From positions 18,039,982-18,103,981 of the forward strand of contig OX388314.1 of NCBI GenBank assembly GCA_947579605.1: 64,000 nt of DNA, read 5' to 3'. Below are positions 1-12,900 of this stretch, piece by piece. A program made the position numbers and the translations under genes. The stretch's first letter is position 1. Each line of letters starts with the position of its first letter. The DNA is from Athripsodes cinereus (Eukaryota; Arthropoda; Insecta; Trichoptera; Leptoceridae). The notes beneath the pieces were generated by a model. The model saw only the letters and a program-made list of their open reading frames with translations, made no database searches and was not told the origin of the DNA.

Positions 1-96
1 CTGTCACTCATCTATGGCTCTTTTCGTTTCCGGCTAAGTGTGCGTTGCGTACATTATTGGCACGTGTGGTTGAAATAAATATAAAACAAACACAAA

Positions 97-294
97 ATGG
101 ATAAAACTTTTGTACGAGCTCGTGTAATTATGGTCCTTGGACGTACAGGATCCCAGGGACAATGTACCCAAGTCAAGGTAGAGTTCATTGGAGAACAAAA
201 CCGTCAGATCATCCGCAACGTCAAAGGACCTGTCAGGGAAGGAGATATCCTCACATTGCTTGAGTCTGAGCGTGAAGCTAGGAGATTAAGATAA
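97..294 (+). CDS. RpS28: 40S ribosomal protein S28 (eS28)
   Basis: A 65-residue protein, the usual length of eS28, a small-subunit protein that sits near the mRNA exit channel and helps form the 40S subunit. The core [16 protein letters not shown] and the ending [12 protein letters not shown] are family hallmarks. The start ATG has A at -3 and follows an A-rich leader. A pyrimidine-rich stretch around positions 18-30 (CTCTTTTCGTTTCC) may be a 5' TOP-like transcription start, as in other ribosomal protein genes. The coding sequence is in one exon, with a probable intron just after the stop. Residues 4-12 differ from the nearly invariant family sequence, including a methionine where KVLGRTG normally has lysine. 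This could be a divergent paralogue, but the intact frame and leader argue against a dead copy. Confidence 0.93.
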   Translation: MDKTFVRARVIMVLGRTGSQGQCTQVKVEFIGEQNRQIIRNVKGPVREGDILTLLESEREARRLR

Positions 295-302
295 TTCTAT
301 AG

Positions 303-1968
303 GTCAGTAAAGTGTTAATTCAGCATATATTGGGAGATCTTATTGTGATATGCTAGAACCATCAGTGAAATATTTTCGCCAATGGCGCCCATAATATGGA
401 ACTGTCATTTCCTGGTGTCAAATCAAATTTGTCTATATTCCTTAAACGTCGTGCACTCAAACCAATTAATATTGATCAAAACTTTAATATATCTGATATA
501 TATTTATAAAAGGTCGTGTAATATGTCTGCTATTGCGATTGTTTATAAACAATGTGTTATAACCTGTGGTAAATGTTAGGTTAGGTGTCTGTAATATGAT
601 AGACATTGTGTAACGTAATAATGTGTAGTTTTTATGTCTAGTGATATTGAAACAATGTTTCGATCTTAAATTTAACAGTCTTGTTAGTAGTAAGTGTACA
701 ATTAAAATATTGTTGAGTAATGGTTATGTGGAGTAATGCTAAAACATTTGGTTTGCACTAGTAAAATCTGGTGAGTCACTTAAGCGGCATTCAGATTTGT
801 TTGCTTTGAGCAATCGCTCATTATGATCATTCAAATTGAAAAGTGTGAATAGACGTTTCATCCTGAGTGATCACTTGGAATGACTGATGAAAACGATAAC
901 CAGCTGACTTAATGTTGATGAAATGTCCTTTCACTGAAGCGACCATAATAAAAAAAATCTTATTTCCATGAATTAGTAACGCAGGTTCAAATCGTAAACA
1001 AAACGAAAATGTGATTAACAGACATGACAGTGAAAGCATAACATTAACAAATTTTAATAGACATGTTCACTTTTGACCCTTTCAACTAAGGATGGTCATC
1101 TAAAGTGAAACAATGTGAATAGCTCTTAAGCTGATGTTTTAAGTAGTGTGTTTGTTCGTATTGTCTACTTCCAGACTAAAAATATATGTTCAAAAACTTC
1201 GTCATTAATTTACCAAACGTTAGCAAAATTGATACTATTTCAGAAATGGATAAAAATTAATCTACTAATAATTAACTAAATATTATCTGCCACAATATCA
1301 ACTCCAGAGGATTCAGTCCGTTTTTAATGCGGCTGCACGTTTCATTTATCAACTGAATCGCTCTTCACACATATCTGCCACCCTTCAATCTCTTCACTGG
1401 CTCAGATGTCCGGAGAGAGTTGAATTTAAAGTGTGTTTGACAGTATTTAAGGCACTTCATGCTATGGCCCCAGAATATATCATGGAACTCTGCGGTAGAC
1501 AGGCGTTAAGTCATAGACAGACAACACTGAGGTCTTGTCAAGATATTACAACTAAATTGGAGGTGACCAGTACTGTATCGAAACCAGTGTATGTGGAGCG
1601 TGCTTTTGCAATATCTGCACCTGTAGTCTGGAACAGGCTTCCACAAATGATCAGAGAAACGCAGGACATATCTCGTTTCAAGAACCAACTGAAGACTTCT
1701 CTATTCAAGAAATCTCACGGAATAATCCAGATACAACCTTAGTTAGCGAAGAGCGCCCTTGAGGTGGATTTTTTTTCACAAAACGGCGCTTTACAAATCA
1801 TCCAAATAATAATAATAAAATAATAATAAATCACAAATTTGTATCTCATAATTATTACTATTGATCTAGACAATTTGTTTTGAAATGTGTAGTTTTGTGT
1901 ACTATTAATTTTGTTTCTACCATTTATTTTCGTGCATAAATTTCACTATTTTTTTCCTTTTGTTCTAG
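303..1968 (+). other. Probable 3' UTR intron of RpS28
   Basis: Eight bases after the RpS28 stop there is a good donor (ATAG|GTCAGTAAAG, exon end at 302). At 1967-1968 there is a strong acceptor, a long T/C tract ending TTCTAG. The short segment after it ends with AATAAA at 2045-2050, as expected of a terminal exon. The stop codon is only 8 nt from the proposed junction, so splicing should not trigger nonsense-mediated decay. The intron carries the LINE remnant at 1290-1830. The splice is inferred from sites only; an unspliced transcript ending inside this interval cannot be excluded. Confidence 0.55.
1290..1830 (+). mobile_element. LINE 3' end (CR1/L2-like), RT C-terminus plus tail
   Basis: An open frame from about 1290 to 1742 encodes the typical C-terminal part of a non-LTR reverse transcriptase. 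It reads LQRIQSVFNAAARFIY, then LHWLRCPERVEFK, then ERAFAISAPVVWNRLP and FKNQLKTSLFKK. It is followed by a GCGCCCTTGAGG...GGCGCTTTACAAAT 3' end and an AAT-rich microsatellite at about 1804-1830. The 5' part is missing, as is usual for LINE insertions. It lies inside the proposed RpS28 intron. It is not a host gene. Confidence 0.82.
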
Positions 1969-2068
1969 GTTTAAAATTTCCCTGGTCGTTCCACAACATC
2001 AGTACAACACAATGTAATATAAAATTCATATTATATTCCGTTACAATAAACATGGATTTGTAACACTC
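1969..2068 (+). other. Probable 3' UTR terminal exon and poly(A) site of RpS28
   Basis: This short non-coding segment begins right after a polypyrimidine tract plus TTCTAG and contains ATTACAATAAACATGG, with the canonical AATAAA at 2045-2050. Cleavage would be expected about 15-20 nt later. No open frame is present. It is assigned to RpS28 because that is the nearest upstream + strand gene and has a donor just past its stop. Confidence 0.5.
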
Positions 2069-2169
2069 AAAGTTATCTTTTATTCTATCTCCCAATTTAT
2101 TAACCGTTTATTATTTTTGGTAAAATGTATTAACAAATATATTTAAAATATTTTTAAATATATTTGTTA

Positions 2170-2425
2170 ATACTGTAATATGGCATATCCAACAAGTGGG
2201 TTAGCCAGCAGTTTACCAAAACAGGCTTTGGAGAGAGAGCGTTTAGTGTTGAAGGTCCTAGATGTTGGAACAAGCTGCCTCTGTGTCTGTGGGAGGTGAA
2301 TGGAGAGAGTTTTAAAAGAGGGCTGAAGATGCACCTTTTTGCTGGGAATTTCGGATGATGGATACAATATACGGCATCCTTGAGGTCATGTTGAGTAAAC
2401 GGCACTTTACAAATTTGTCCATATA
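2170..2425 (+). mobile_element. LINE 3' end, same family as 1290-1830
   Basis: One frame reads GFGERAFSVEGPRCWNKLP, then FKRGLKMHLFAGNFG and a stop. This is the extreme C-terminus of a CR1/L2-like reverse transcriptase. After the stop comes CTTGAGGTCATGTTGAGTAAACGGCACTTTACAAAT, close to the 3' end of the neighbouring copy. The first 40 bases (GGCATATCCAACAAGTGGGTTAGCCAGCAG) match the terminal motif of dispersed repeat family A, so two elements may abut here. Confidence 0.75.
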
Positions 2426-2429
2426 GATA

Positions 2430-5400
2430 TATCTGTACAAGTTGTCCTCTCTGTGCCAATAATCGTTACGACATTCAAGATGCTTGGTGTTTGCGTATAT
2501 CATCTCTGAATTGAAAAGTCTTATAATGTAATGTTTTACAAATGCTGCCTTTTACAAGACACTCAAAAACTAAGAAAGTAATGAGAGACTTATATTCTAT
2601 GTTGGGAACTCCATGGATTGTATAAGGTATTTTCAGTTAATATTTTCCTGTTATTGGCTACTTACCGAATGTTGAGATTTAAGTGACATTTATTGAGTCA
2701 CATACACACCCCTGCTTAGTGTAGTTTGTTTATTTCATTATGAAGCTGAGTTTGCAATAATCCCAAATATGTCCATATAATGTAATAATTAGCACAGAAA
2801 TGGGCAAAATGAAGAATGACCTTTTTCAGATTGTCCTGGGTCTGGGTGTTACATGTATATGTGTTTAGTGCATTGTATATGTGTATCGCCGTGTTAGTAC
2901 CCATAATACAAGATTCATATCTTAGTTTGGGACTAGCTCGATCTGTGTGAATTGTCTACACGTGTAAAAAAAAAAAATAATTTGAATCTGGAATGTCAAT
3001 TGTTGAAAGTTCGAGATAATGAGACAGTGGTTTAACAGAAGAAACCGAAGGCTCTGAATAGATGCGATGAGTAATGGGTAAATCTCTGATACTTCTTTGG
3101 AAATCATGCTGCCTTATTCTTCATTTGTACATTTCAATTCTCACAATACAAAGTAATATTATCATGGTGACTCAATTACCATTACTTGCAAGTTGAGAAT
3201 GCTCTTTCAATCCTCTGATCCTAGAAGGAGCTGAGTAATAAATATCATGTCTATAAGGATTATTAGGAAAATTTGAGTATAGTAAAAGAGTGTTGATATG
3301 GTAAAACATCAATATACTTACATCAACATTAGTTAATAATACATTCAAAACAGACAACAATGCAACTTCATAATAGTTTTCATTTTACAATAGATAACTT
3401 TATAATTATATTTTATTATAAAGGACATCTTCTATTATATGTTTACATATTATTATTTTATTACTGTATGATGTGTTTATTCAAGTCTGTAGTTTCAAAT
3501 AAGAATATTTCACCAAAATAAGATGATATTTTATGAATGCATATGACAATGTTTGTATTAAATAATTCATGATTAAAAAGCAAAACAATGTTTGCCGTAG
3601 TTAAAGTGATTACTTTTAAAGTATTTCCCATTTAAGTTTGGTTATTATAATAAATAGTTATTCTTGAATACACTTTATATTATGCAGTTGCATACTAACA
3701 ATAAATGTCATAAGAAAAAATATTATTATAAAAATTACATATTTAGGCATATTCTGTCTTGATATATTTTAAGATAACGGACTCACAATGAAACACTAAG
3801 GGTAATATTGTCATTTACTTATTTATACAATACATGGCACATTTCAAATATTACACTTCAACTAATTAAAAACTAGAGAATATTGTCAATTTTTTCATGA
3901 TAAAAACAAGTCATCAAAAATAATATTTATTTATTTATTCAATAAATGGCTAAAACCTTTTAGAAACAGTTTATAAAAATGATGCATTTCACAATATATT
4001 AAATAAACACAAGTTTTAGTATTGTCATGAAACTAATTTATCAGATAATATATATTTTATTAAACATTATTGTCGTTTGTTTTGTAATCATTGTTTTCAA
4101 TAATCATTTAATTATTTACTAATATTAACCAAATGTATAATTTTTCCAACACCTATACCTTCATCGGTTTTATTCACATTTTTGTTACATAGTTTATTAG
4201 TGAGTGATATTACTAATGCATTTCTATTGTATATAAAATACTTCCACATTATAACTAGTTTGTGATGGCCAGTTAAACCCACACATTTGATTTTTTACCT
4301 CTTTTTTTGTAAAGTTTCTACCTCCACAGGCCATAAAATGTTAGAATAATATAGTTTAAATAGATATGGCATTTACTATCAATTTCATTTGTATTATTGA
4401 AGTGGAAAAAATATGCATTATATATTACTGCATTATCAAAACAAACATTACATATAATTCATAAATGTAATAGCACAAAAATTTGGGTTCGTTTAATCAA
4501 ACAGCAGGACAATATCCATGCTCTGTCATAAAACTTGTATTTTTTTAATATTTTTGAAGTCTTCTTCCAAGACACTATTTTTTGATAATACTCCCCACGT
4601 ATAATAAAAATTACGAATATCCTATGATTTTTTTCCGGTTTATCTGAGTTAAATCTCCCAGTGCACAATACAAACTCAACAATGGCATATTATCTTAAAT
4701 ATTTTGTATAATTTATATGTGAAGTATTTTAAGACATTTTTAGAACATATCCAACCTTTTATAGTAATATGAACTATTACTAAGCACCTCAGATGTGTCT
4801 TGTAAACTGGATAGGTACCATCCTATTATTTTTTTTTAATCATTGCAATACATGAAACTTTGTCAAAAGACCAAAACCTGGAAATGAGATCAATTAATTT
4901 GCTGTATATGGTATATTTATTTATTTCTTTATATTTTTTGACTATCCATGGGTGCCAATATCGCAAGACAAGGCATTTTGCGAAACAATATTTGGTGTGT
5001 AATGCCTCTTTTTTGACGCTTTATAAATGTTCTTAGAATATTTGCCTCAGATGAAAGTGATACTTCTGCCTCTGCATATTATCATCACAATATACTAAAT
5101 ATCTGTACGCGAGAGCAAAAGTACACCATCTCAATGGATGTCATTTTTCAGTAGGTACCTATGGCTGTTCAATGTTTTTTCAACCAATTTATTTTTGCTT
5201 CTCACATGTTAGATAACACGATATTACTCTTAAAAATTAAAGTGAATGGTTGCTATTTATCATATCTGACACTTTTTTGAAAAATTTCACAATATAACAT
5301 TAACAAAAATTTGGCATATTTTTTTTATTTATGGATATTTCGAAATATAACTTGTTTTCAAGATAGATGAATATATCATCAAAAAGAGCATAACAAGTAC

Positions 5401-7371
5401 TACAATTCTATATTTATAAGTCAATTTGGCCAAAATTCGACAAGGTGTAGTTTCACTCCCACGTACAGATATTTTTATTTAAATCATTCTTGTTCTACAA
5501 ATAATTATTATTATTGATGATGTGTGGATATTGGAGGTTAAGGTGGTTTGGTGGTTTTTGGCCGGCCAGCCCCTCAGGCTGCCCACTATGACGCCTCCGG
5601 TGTGGACAAAATTTGTGTAGTGTAGAATTCGGATAAATGGAAGTCCCCAGACTTCTGCGCTATCTAGGTGGTCGGTGGGTTTCCTTCAATGTATTGATAA
5701 TGTGTCAAAAAGAATGAATAAACATGAACAGCCTTTGCAGTACTTTTTATACTCTGTTAGATTCCGCATTCATTTTGATAATTACTAATATTGTATAACA
5801 ACTGCAAAAAATTATTGTCTGTATATATCTTACAATCTAATCTAATTATTTCCATACTCACTCATTATAATACACATTACATTTTATCTGTGTCACCTAG
5901 TTTCTAAATCTGCTAGAACACATTATCACGAAAATTGAGTTATATATATGTTGTTGGATTTGTAATTCAATATTCTTTTACCGTAGAAAATTGTTTCCTT
6001 CAAAACATTCACCATTTATGCAAAAAAATGAATATAAAATGGTGATGAGAAAAGAATCCCGCTATATCCCTTTATGTGTCTTTTAATATCCTCAGTAAGT
6101 CAACTAACCAATAGAAGTTATTTTTATGTATACGAAATGAACAGTTTATTTTTATTCAAAAGCAAAATTTATTTTAAAATTGAACTGTTGTAACAATCTT
6201 ATAATAAACAAACTTGTTTGACTTCAGGAAAGTATGTTTAATACTTGTATAACAGTTTTTATCGAATTTCTCCAAATCACAAAAATGTGTTAATAGTGGA
6301 TTTCGAAACTCAGCGACACATCTCTCTTTATTCGATAGTAGTAACAAACACTCATAGATGGTTCTACAATATTTACCATCATTCTTGGGGTTCAATTTAT
6401 ATCATAGAATCTTTCTATATTTATATTCTATATTCTTTCTTATAATAGTATCTTTATACATTCTTCAATTGTATTCTTAAAATTAACGGTAGATATTATA
6501 TTAATACATAGTAATAATAGCATTGAGACTTTCATGTATAACAGAAACATTAAAAAATATTAATAAATATTTTGATTTTAATAGAATTAAGAATATATAA
6601 AATTTTGTAACGGTAATAAAATTTTCTTGTTAAAACTTTAAAAGCAATCTAAAATAACAGTTTAAGAGAATGAATATATTATTATACTTTGGCAAATTAT
6701 TTTTAACATATTATTTTATGAAAACAAAATTACATTTCATTGATAAACTTTAATTTTATTGTCATAATTTTGGTAACTAGCTTTTAATGATTTTAATTTT
6801 ATTGTCATAATTTTGGTAACAAATTTGCAAATTCGATAAATATGTTTTACTTAATTAAATAGTTAATATATTGTAAACATTTATAAAATGGAATACGAAA
6901 CTAATACTACACAACAAGATATAGAAAGTTAACAATTATTATAAAATATAACAGATTTTTATAATCAGTCAATTAAAAGAAGAATAGATATAATTTGCAA
7001 TCATCAAATATTGGAAATATTATATAATTTATTTTAAAAAATCATAAAAGATTAACAAATCTCTAAATTTTTTAAAAGAGTTCACAATGTATTTTGGATA
7101 TTTTAATTTAAAAACTCTCTTAATTATCTAATCAAATTAAATCTATAATAAATAAGTATTGTTCTATTACTGATGATGACTACATTGTAGTTGAAAACGT
7201 TCTAATAATTAAAACAATCTCATAGTGGAATGAAACAGTGTTTGATTTAATTTAAATATTATCTTTTATAATGCATTTCCACAAAGTTACACTTGAAAAT
7301 ATAGAATATTAATTATTTATAAATTTTAATAGTTCAACAAAATATTGATGATAACAAAGTAAATACATTAA
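2430..7371. other. AT-rich stretch without recognisable genes
   Basis: No open frame here looks like protein and no exon was recognised. A more GC-rich patch at about 5545-5700 (GGCCGGCCAGCCCCTCAGGC) has an inverted partner at 60450-60490 and is probably a repeat remnant. A 30-base direct repeat occurs at 6748-6777 and 6791-6820. The remainder is simple AT-rich DNA with short A/T runs. Confidence 0.6.
6748..6820. repeat. 30-bp direct repeat, two copies 43 bp apart
   Basis: The block TTTAATTTTATTGTCATAA plus TTTTGGTAAC occurs at 6748-6777 and again at 6791-6820 with one difference in the first bases. It looks like a local duplication of unique DNA. Confidence 0.85.
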
Positions 7372-7758
7372 CGGGTTGTTTCACCACTTCTGGATAAAGT
7401 GCCGGATAGCCAATCCAACACAAATCTAACGGATAAAACGAAAAATGCGTTTCACGACTCCCTGACAGCGCTATCCTATCGATAAAGGTCTATCTAAGAC
7501 TTATCCGGCGGATAAGTCTTAGATAGTGTTAAACTGTCAAAATTTGTTTACATGTGCGTTGCCTAGATATATTCCTACCTACGTGCATACATTCATGCAA
7601 CAAACGCATGAAATGACAACGTTGCCACTGCTATCTGGCGGATAGCAATCCGTAAGAAATCTGTAGGTAGTGAAACGCTCGCTTCAGTTTATCTTGTAGA
7701 TAAATTTATCCTAGGGATAGTTATCTAGAACTTTATCCAGAGGTGGTGAAACAGCCCG
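7372..7758. mobile_element. 387-bp MITE with TTAA target duplication
   Basis: The ends are inverted repeats: CGGGTTGTTTCACCACTTCT at the left, and ACTTTATCCAGAGGTGGTGA then AACAGCCCG at the right. TTAA lies directly outside both ends (7368-7371 and 7759-7762), fitting a TTAA-specific (piggyBac-type) transposase. The interior is rich in GGATAA/TTATCC motifs and contains a perfect 17-bp hairpin at 7490-7526. There is no coding capacity, so it is non-autonomous. Confidence 0.85.
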
Positions 7759-9277
7759 TTAATGTCTAAAAATATTTTCCATCTCAAAACGCCACACTAT
7801 TTCTTTTCTCAAATGCTTAAGTTTAGGTTCAGTACATAGAACGAAATTTGATGTTTTCAACGTGACAATAATAAAATATTGTTTTTTGATCACTCAAAAA
7901 AATATTGTTTTATTAATTTTTGAGTATCCATACTTAAATAATCAAAAAATTATGATTAGTAAATCTTCTTTTAAGACTTCAAAAAAGAAACAATATTTTA
8001 AGTAATTATTATATATTATACAGAAAATTAACACTGTTTTGTTTCACAAACGTGTACACGACTATAGGACTAGGGTTTTGGGGTTAATTTTATATTATTA
8101 TATTTCAAGCTATTACTTTTGTTGAGTTGAATATAAAATTAAAATTCAAACTTTTTAACAGATCAATTTCGAAAGTTTAAAATTATAATCAATATTTTTG
8201 TTAAGCTTAATCTTTAAATTGTAATATCAAATACAATATAATGTTTATATTTTATTATCATGTTTAAGAACACAGAAGTTATGATATAATTATTGTCATC
8301 GAGTATAGTTTTCATCAAAAAGATAGAAATATCTAGTTATAAAATTTAACAGATCAAGTCAAAAAATATGCACCAACAGGAAAACTACAACAATATAAAT
8401 ATTAAATCCTCAGTTTCAACCTAACTTGTATCATTCTATCAAATTTCAATGTGAATACTTCTACATCATACATATTATTGTTTATTATTGTATAAGTGTT
8501 TCAATATTTATAGTATATTCTTTAGCATATTAATTTAATTTTTCCATTCACAGCAATGTCTCGTCTTTGTGACTCAAAAAAAAAGCACACAACCATCATT
8601 ATAATATATTATAAGCAATGATTATTCAAATTTTAATACACAAATACTCAAAACATATTAGGAAAGTAACTTGTATAACTAATCATCCGACAATTATATC
8701 ATTTTGACAACTTTTCAATAAAGAAAAACTGAATTATAAATTTGCAGTAAATGTGATTTAGTAGATATCTTTCACTAATTGTTTTAATGTTATGCTTCAT
8801 TTTAGTTTTTGGACTCATAACATTCTTTGTAAGTACTTTATTTTTTGTACACTATTTTTCGTAAATACCCGTATATCTACTAATAATCATTTCGTTATAA
8901 TTTTCCTTCGTTTTGAAATATTTTTTAATATGGCAATAAAATCATATTTTAAAAGGCATAATATTATAAATGGGGCAATGTAATAACAAATTTTATACTT
9001 AATATACCTAATACGAGAAGACCATGGAACAAGTAGATATTAATTCCTTTTATGTGAAATTATTTTTTAAGAAAATACTGGAATAATCATTGTGCTTTTT
9101 GTTCTACATCATACATAGTGACAGTTATTGAGTATTTCTTAATATTTATGTGTATTAATTGACCAAAACTTTGGTATATTTATATGTTTATTATGACTGT
9201 AAAAGAATGAAAGTAAACTTTCAATCAAGTTTTTAACTAAAATAAAAAGTAACAATTACCTTTCAGTTGAAGAAACA
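7759..9277. other. AT-rich stretch, nothing recognised
   Basis: Low-complexity AT-rich DNA between the MITE and the likely 3' end of the SLC6 gene. Short inverted segments (around 7880-7990) are visible, but no gene, RNA or known element was recognised. Confidence 0.5.
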
Positions 9278-9981
9278 TTTATTTTGACGTTCTATCTAAA
9301 ATGCAATAGTAAAAACTCAAACAAAATGTAACAAATCAGTTAATGTCTCTAAAATAAATCATTAAAGATGAAGTATGTCTCGTTATTCATGAAAAAAACT
9401 ATAAGTAGAGTATACAAGTGCATTTTTGTTTACATCCAATTTAAAATTCTACTAGTTGTTCGTTAATGGTAAATAAATCATTGATTATATTGTTGTGATG
9501 TGTTAAAATTGGTTAAATTGTTTACTACCATGGTCTTCCAAACATTAATCTAAAAGTATAATACCTATTTATATGGTAACTCTAAGCTGTTTAAGTCTTC
9601 AAATATTATTGATATTGATTACTGATAAGTATGAAATTCAGCTTAAGGCAGTTTTCACATAATACAATGCATATTTCCAATACTAATCAGCAACCATGAC
9701 AACACAATTACAAAGGGTATAAGGAAAAAACAATATGTCAAATATGCTGATTTCCAGACAATAACAATTTATACCATAGTATATCAACAGGAGTTAAAAT
9801 ATATTATTATTACCGTTATTATTAATCACTATCTTAAATCGACAATAATGGATGTCAAAAGTATGGATTACTAGCTCCAGCTATTTTTTATGTTATTGTA
9901 TTTGATCATAATGTTAAAGATCCGAGTTATCATGGATACTTATATTATATTGGAAATATTATACTCCATATGGAATGTGCC
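9260..9981 (-). other. Probable 3' UTR of the SLC6 transporter gene
   Basis: Reading on the - strand from the transporter stop codon, the first canonical AATAAA is at 9278-9283 (TTTATT on the + strand), about 700 nt downstream. No AATAAA or ATTAAA was found between, so this is the best candidate end of the transcript. A second candidate lies near 9188. This is inference from the signal alone. Confidence 0.35.
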
Positions 9982-12900
9982 TTAGTTTTCATCTTCATCA
10001 TCTTCGTCTTCCCCTCCTACGCAGCACAACCCCTCCCGACCATCAGGCCTAATGCAAAAGAGAAGAGTCTCAGCCATGGTCACCTCATGTTCGACAATTC
10101 CATGGAATTCTTTCAACTCATTTCCAGGGAACCAAGCTTTCTCGTTGTCTTCAATTATGATAATTCCGAAAAACCTGAAAGAATATAATCATTTAGTTTT
10201 AAGAAAAAACAGCACCATTAATATCTTATCTACAATTTTTGGATATTACGCTGAATGCATCTATCTATTAACAAAATTTCGGCCACAAGGTGTTTAACAG
10301 ATATATCCAAATTCTTTTGTGGTACAATGCGATACTAATTCCATCCTAAAAGTGTGCTAACAAATTATTTTATTTTGTTAAAATTAAAAATAAATAAGTA
10401 AAAAATATATAAGTAAAAATATTTTGTGTATTAAATAAATAAATAAAAAAATATTAAATAAATAAGTAAAAATATTTTGTGATATTAAAGAAATACTCAC
10501 CTGCAAATAGCTACAACTGGGATCCAAAGGACGGAAGCTAAAACTAAAAGTGATATTAACATCACAGCCCACACAGGCCAAGGTCTCTTCTCTGTCTGGC
10601 CAGTGGCTGCCACCCAGGCTTGGTATCCAGAACCTTCAGTGGCTATTTCTACAAATGAAGCTACTAAGATGCTCAACATTGCCAATGGTGAGAGATATTT
10701 CCAGCAAATCAACCAATACAACCCTGGCCTCTGACCTGTCATCTGTTCAATATCATCAGCAAATCTGAAAAAAATTAACTCAAACTTTAATAAACATAAT
10801 CATCCCCTTATGATATATGTGATGTTTACAATTTAAATTTATATCAAGGAGTACTGATTGATTTTACTTATTTATTTTAAATTTGCGTCACTACTTTTTT
10901 CTGTTGAAGTGTACAACATTCAATAAGCTATGTTAACCAATTTAGGTAATAAGTGTTAAATTTTATCATTATCATATTTATAGCCATTATCACACTCATC
11001 AGCGTTGGCCAATGCTCGCACTAGAGTAGTCTTTACTTAAGAAGGTAACAATAAACAACTAAAAATGTCCAGTTTTTACTTACCTCTTGAGTCCATACAC
11101 ATAAGAGACTCCAATACATTCGAAGAAGGCAATAATTAATAGAGGAAAGTTCCCACTATACATATCAAACAATAAAAACACATAGCTCCCTGCTCCATGA
11201 GCAAAGCCCATTGAGAGAAGACAACAAGCTAAACACAATCCTCCAGTCAGGTACTCTTTACGTAGATTCGGAAATAACTTCATATCCACAATAGATGTGA
11301 CGACTCCTTCTAATGTTCCAAACTGTGAATCTATTCCCAGTGTGAACAGCATTAAGAAGAATAGAACAGACCAAAATTGTGCTCCTGGAAATTGGTTGAT
11401 AGCTTCTGTGAATATTATGAATGCTAGACCTGTACCAGAGCCAGACTAAAATGAAAATAAAAGGACAGTTGGTTAGTGTCATGTTTGATATTTTGTGAAT
11501 TATAATACGACACTAAAGTTTGATGAAAATATGTTTTCTTGGACCACTATCGGTTATGTAGTTTTTATTATGTTTATTTTAAAACAGGTTCTTAGTAAAC
11601 AAAATACAAATAAATTATTTAAATTGAATTATCGCTTACATTGTCCAGTTCTTTTTGCAAATCACATTCTTTTAATGGTGGCATAATAACAGCATCTATT
11701 CCGCCCCCTGTATTTGTCACATTCACTATGGACCCTTCTGCTGGAATATGCAGAGGATCGTAATTGGGGCCGAGTAATGATATAAGTGTAGCATTCCTCG
11801 ATTCTAAACACTTCTCATACACCATTGTTGCTTTGAAGCCAATTATAGAAAACACTACCACACCAGCAAACATAGAAGTCAAGCAATTTGTGAGTGAGAC
11901 CATTATAGCATCTCTGTAGCAATTGTTATTCACTGGGTTATATGAAGAGAATGCTATAAGTCCTCCAAATGCTAGACCAAGTGAAAAGAAAATCTGTGTC
12001 CCTGCTTCTAGCCACACCACAGGATCTAAAATCTTGTGCCAACTCGGTGTTATGAAGTGTAATAATCCATCTGACATTCCTTTCAATGTTATGCCTCTGA
12101 AGAAAAATATCACAAGAACTATGTAAGGGAATGTGGCAGTGACATATACAACTTTCCCAGATGAAGCGATTCCTTTTATCATGCACATGTAAACCAAGAT
12201 CCAGGCAATCACTAAGGCAATGGCTATCTTCCAATTGAACACTTCTGGACTGTTGATATCTGGAGCTATCATGAGAGTCGTACGATACCAAAAGTATTGT
12301 GTAGGACTACTGGCCTGAAATTAAACAACCATGATAAAATAAATACCTTATCAACCAAAGAACTTTAGAGTAGGTACTATAAATGTCTTTGACATCAAAA
12401 GAATTATGAAGATGACTTTTTAAACTAAATACAGTAGTACAAAAATACATACCGTACATTCTGGCTCTGGGGTGTAAGATCCATTATTAAAATATTTGTT
12501 TGGACATTCAGACCATGGAAGTTCCGACTGGAAGCTTTGTGCAAAATAAAATAAACACCAAGCAATGATGGTGTTGTAATACAGAGCTACGTTGAAAGAA
12601 ACGACAGCACTGCTGATACCAATGCCACCGAGATATGTAGACACTTGATTCCAGACTCCAATAGCACCTTTCCTCAATCGTTGACCAATAGCCAACTCCA
12701 GATAGAAAATAGGAATTCCTTCAATGGCTAACATAACGAAGTATGGAATAAGAAATGCACCACCTCCATTTTTCTGGGCAAGATATGGAAATCTCCAAAC
12801 ATTTCCCAAGCCCACAGCATATCCAACAGTTGCCAATAAGAATGTTAACTTGCTATCCCATGATTCCCTCTCTTCCTCCACCCCTTCAGGTTTGAAAATT

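Noticed and set aside
9970..10188. 72-residue + strand frame starting with a signal-like sequence
   Set aside because: It is the antisense of the last SLC6 exon, whose - strand reading joins in frame to the rest of the transporter.
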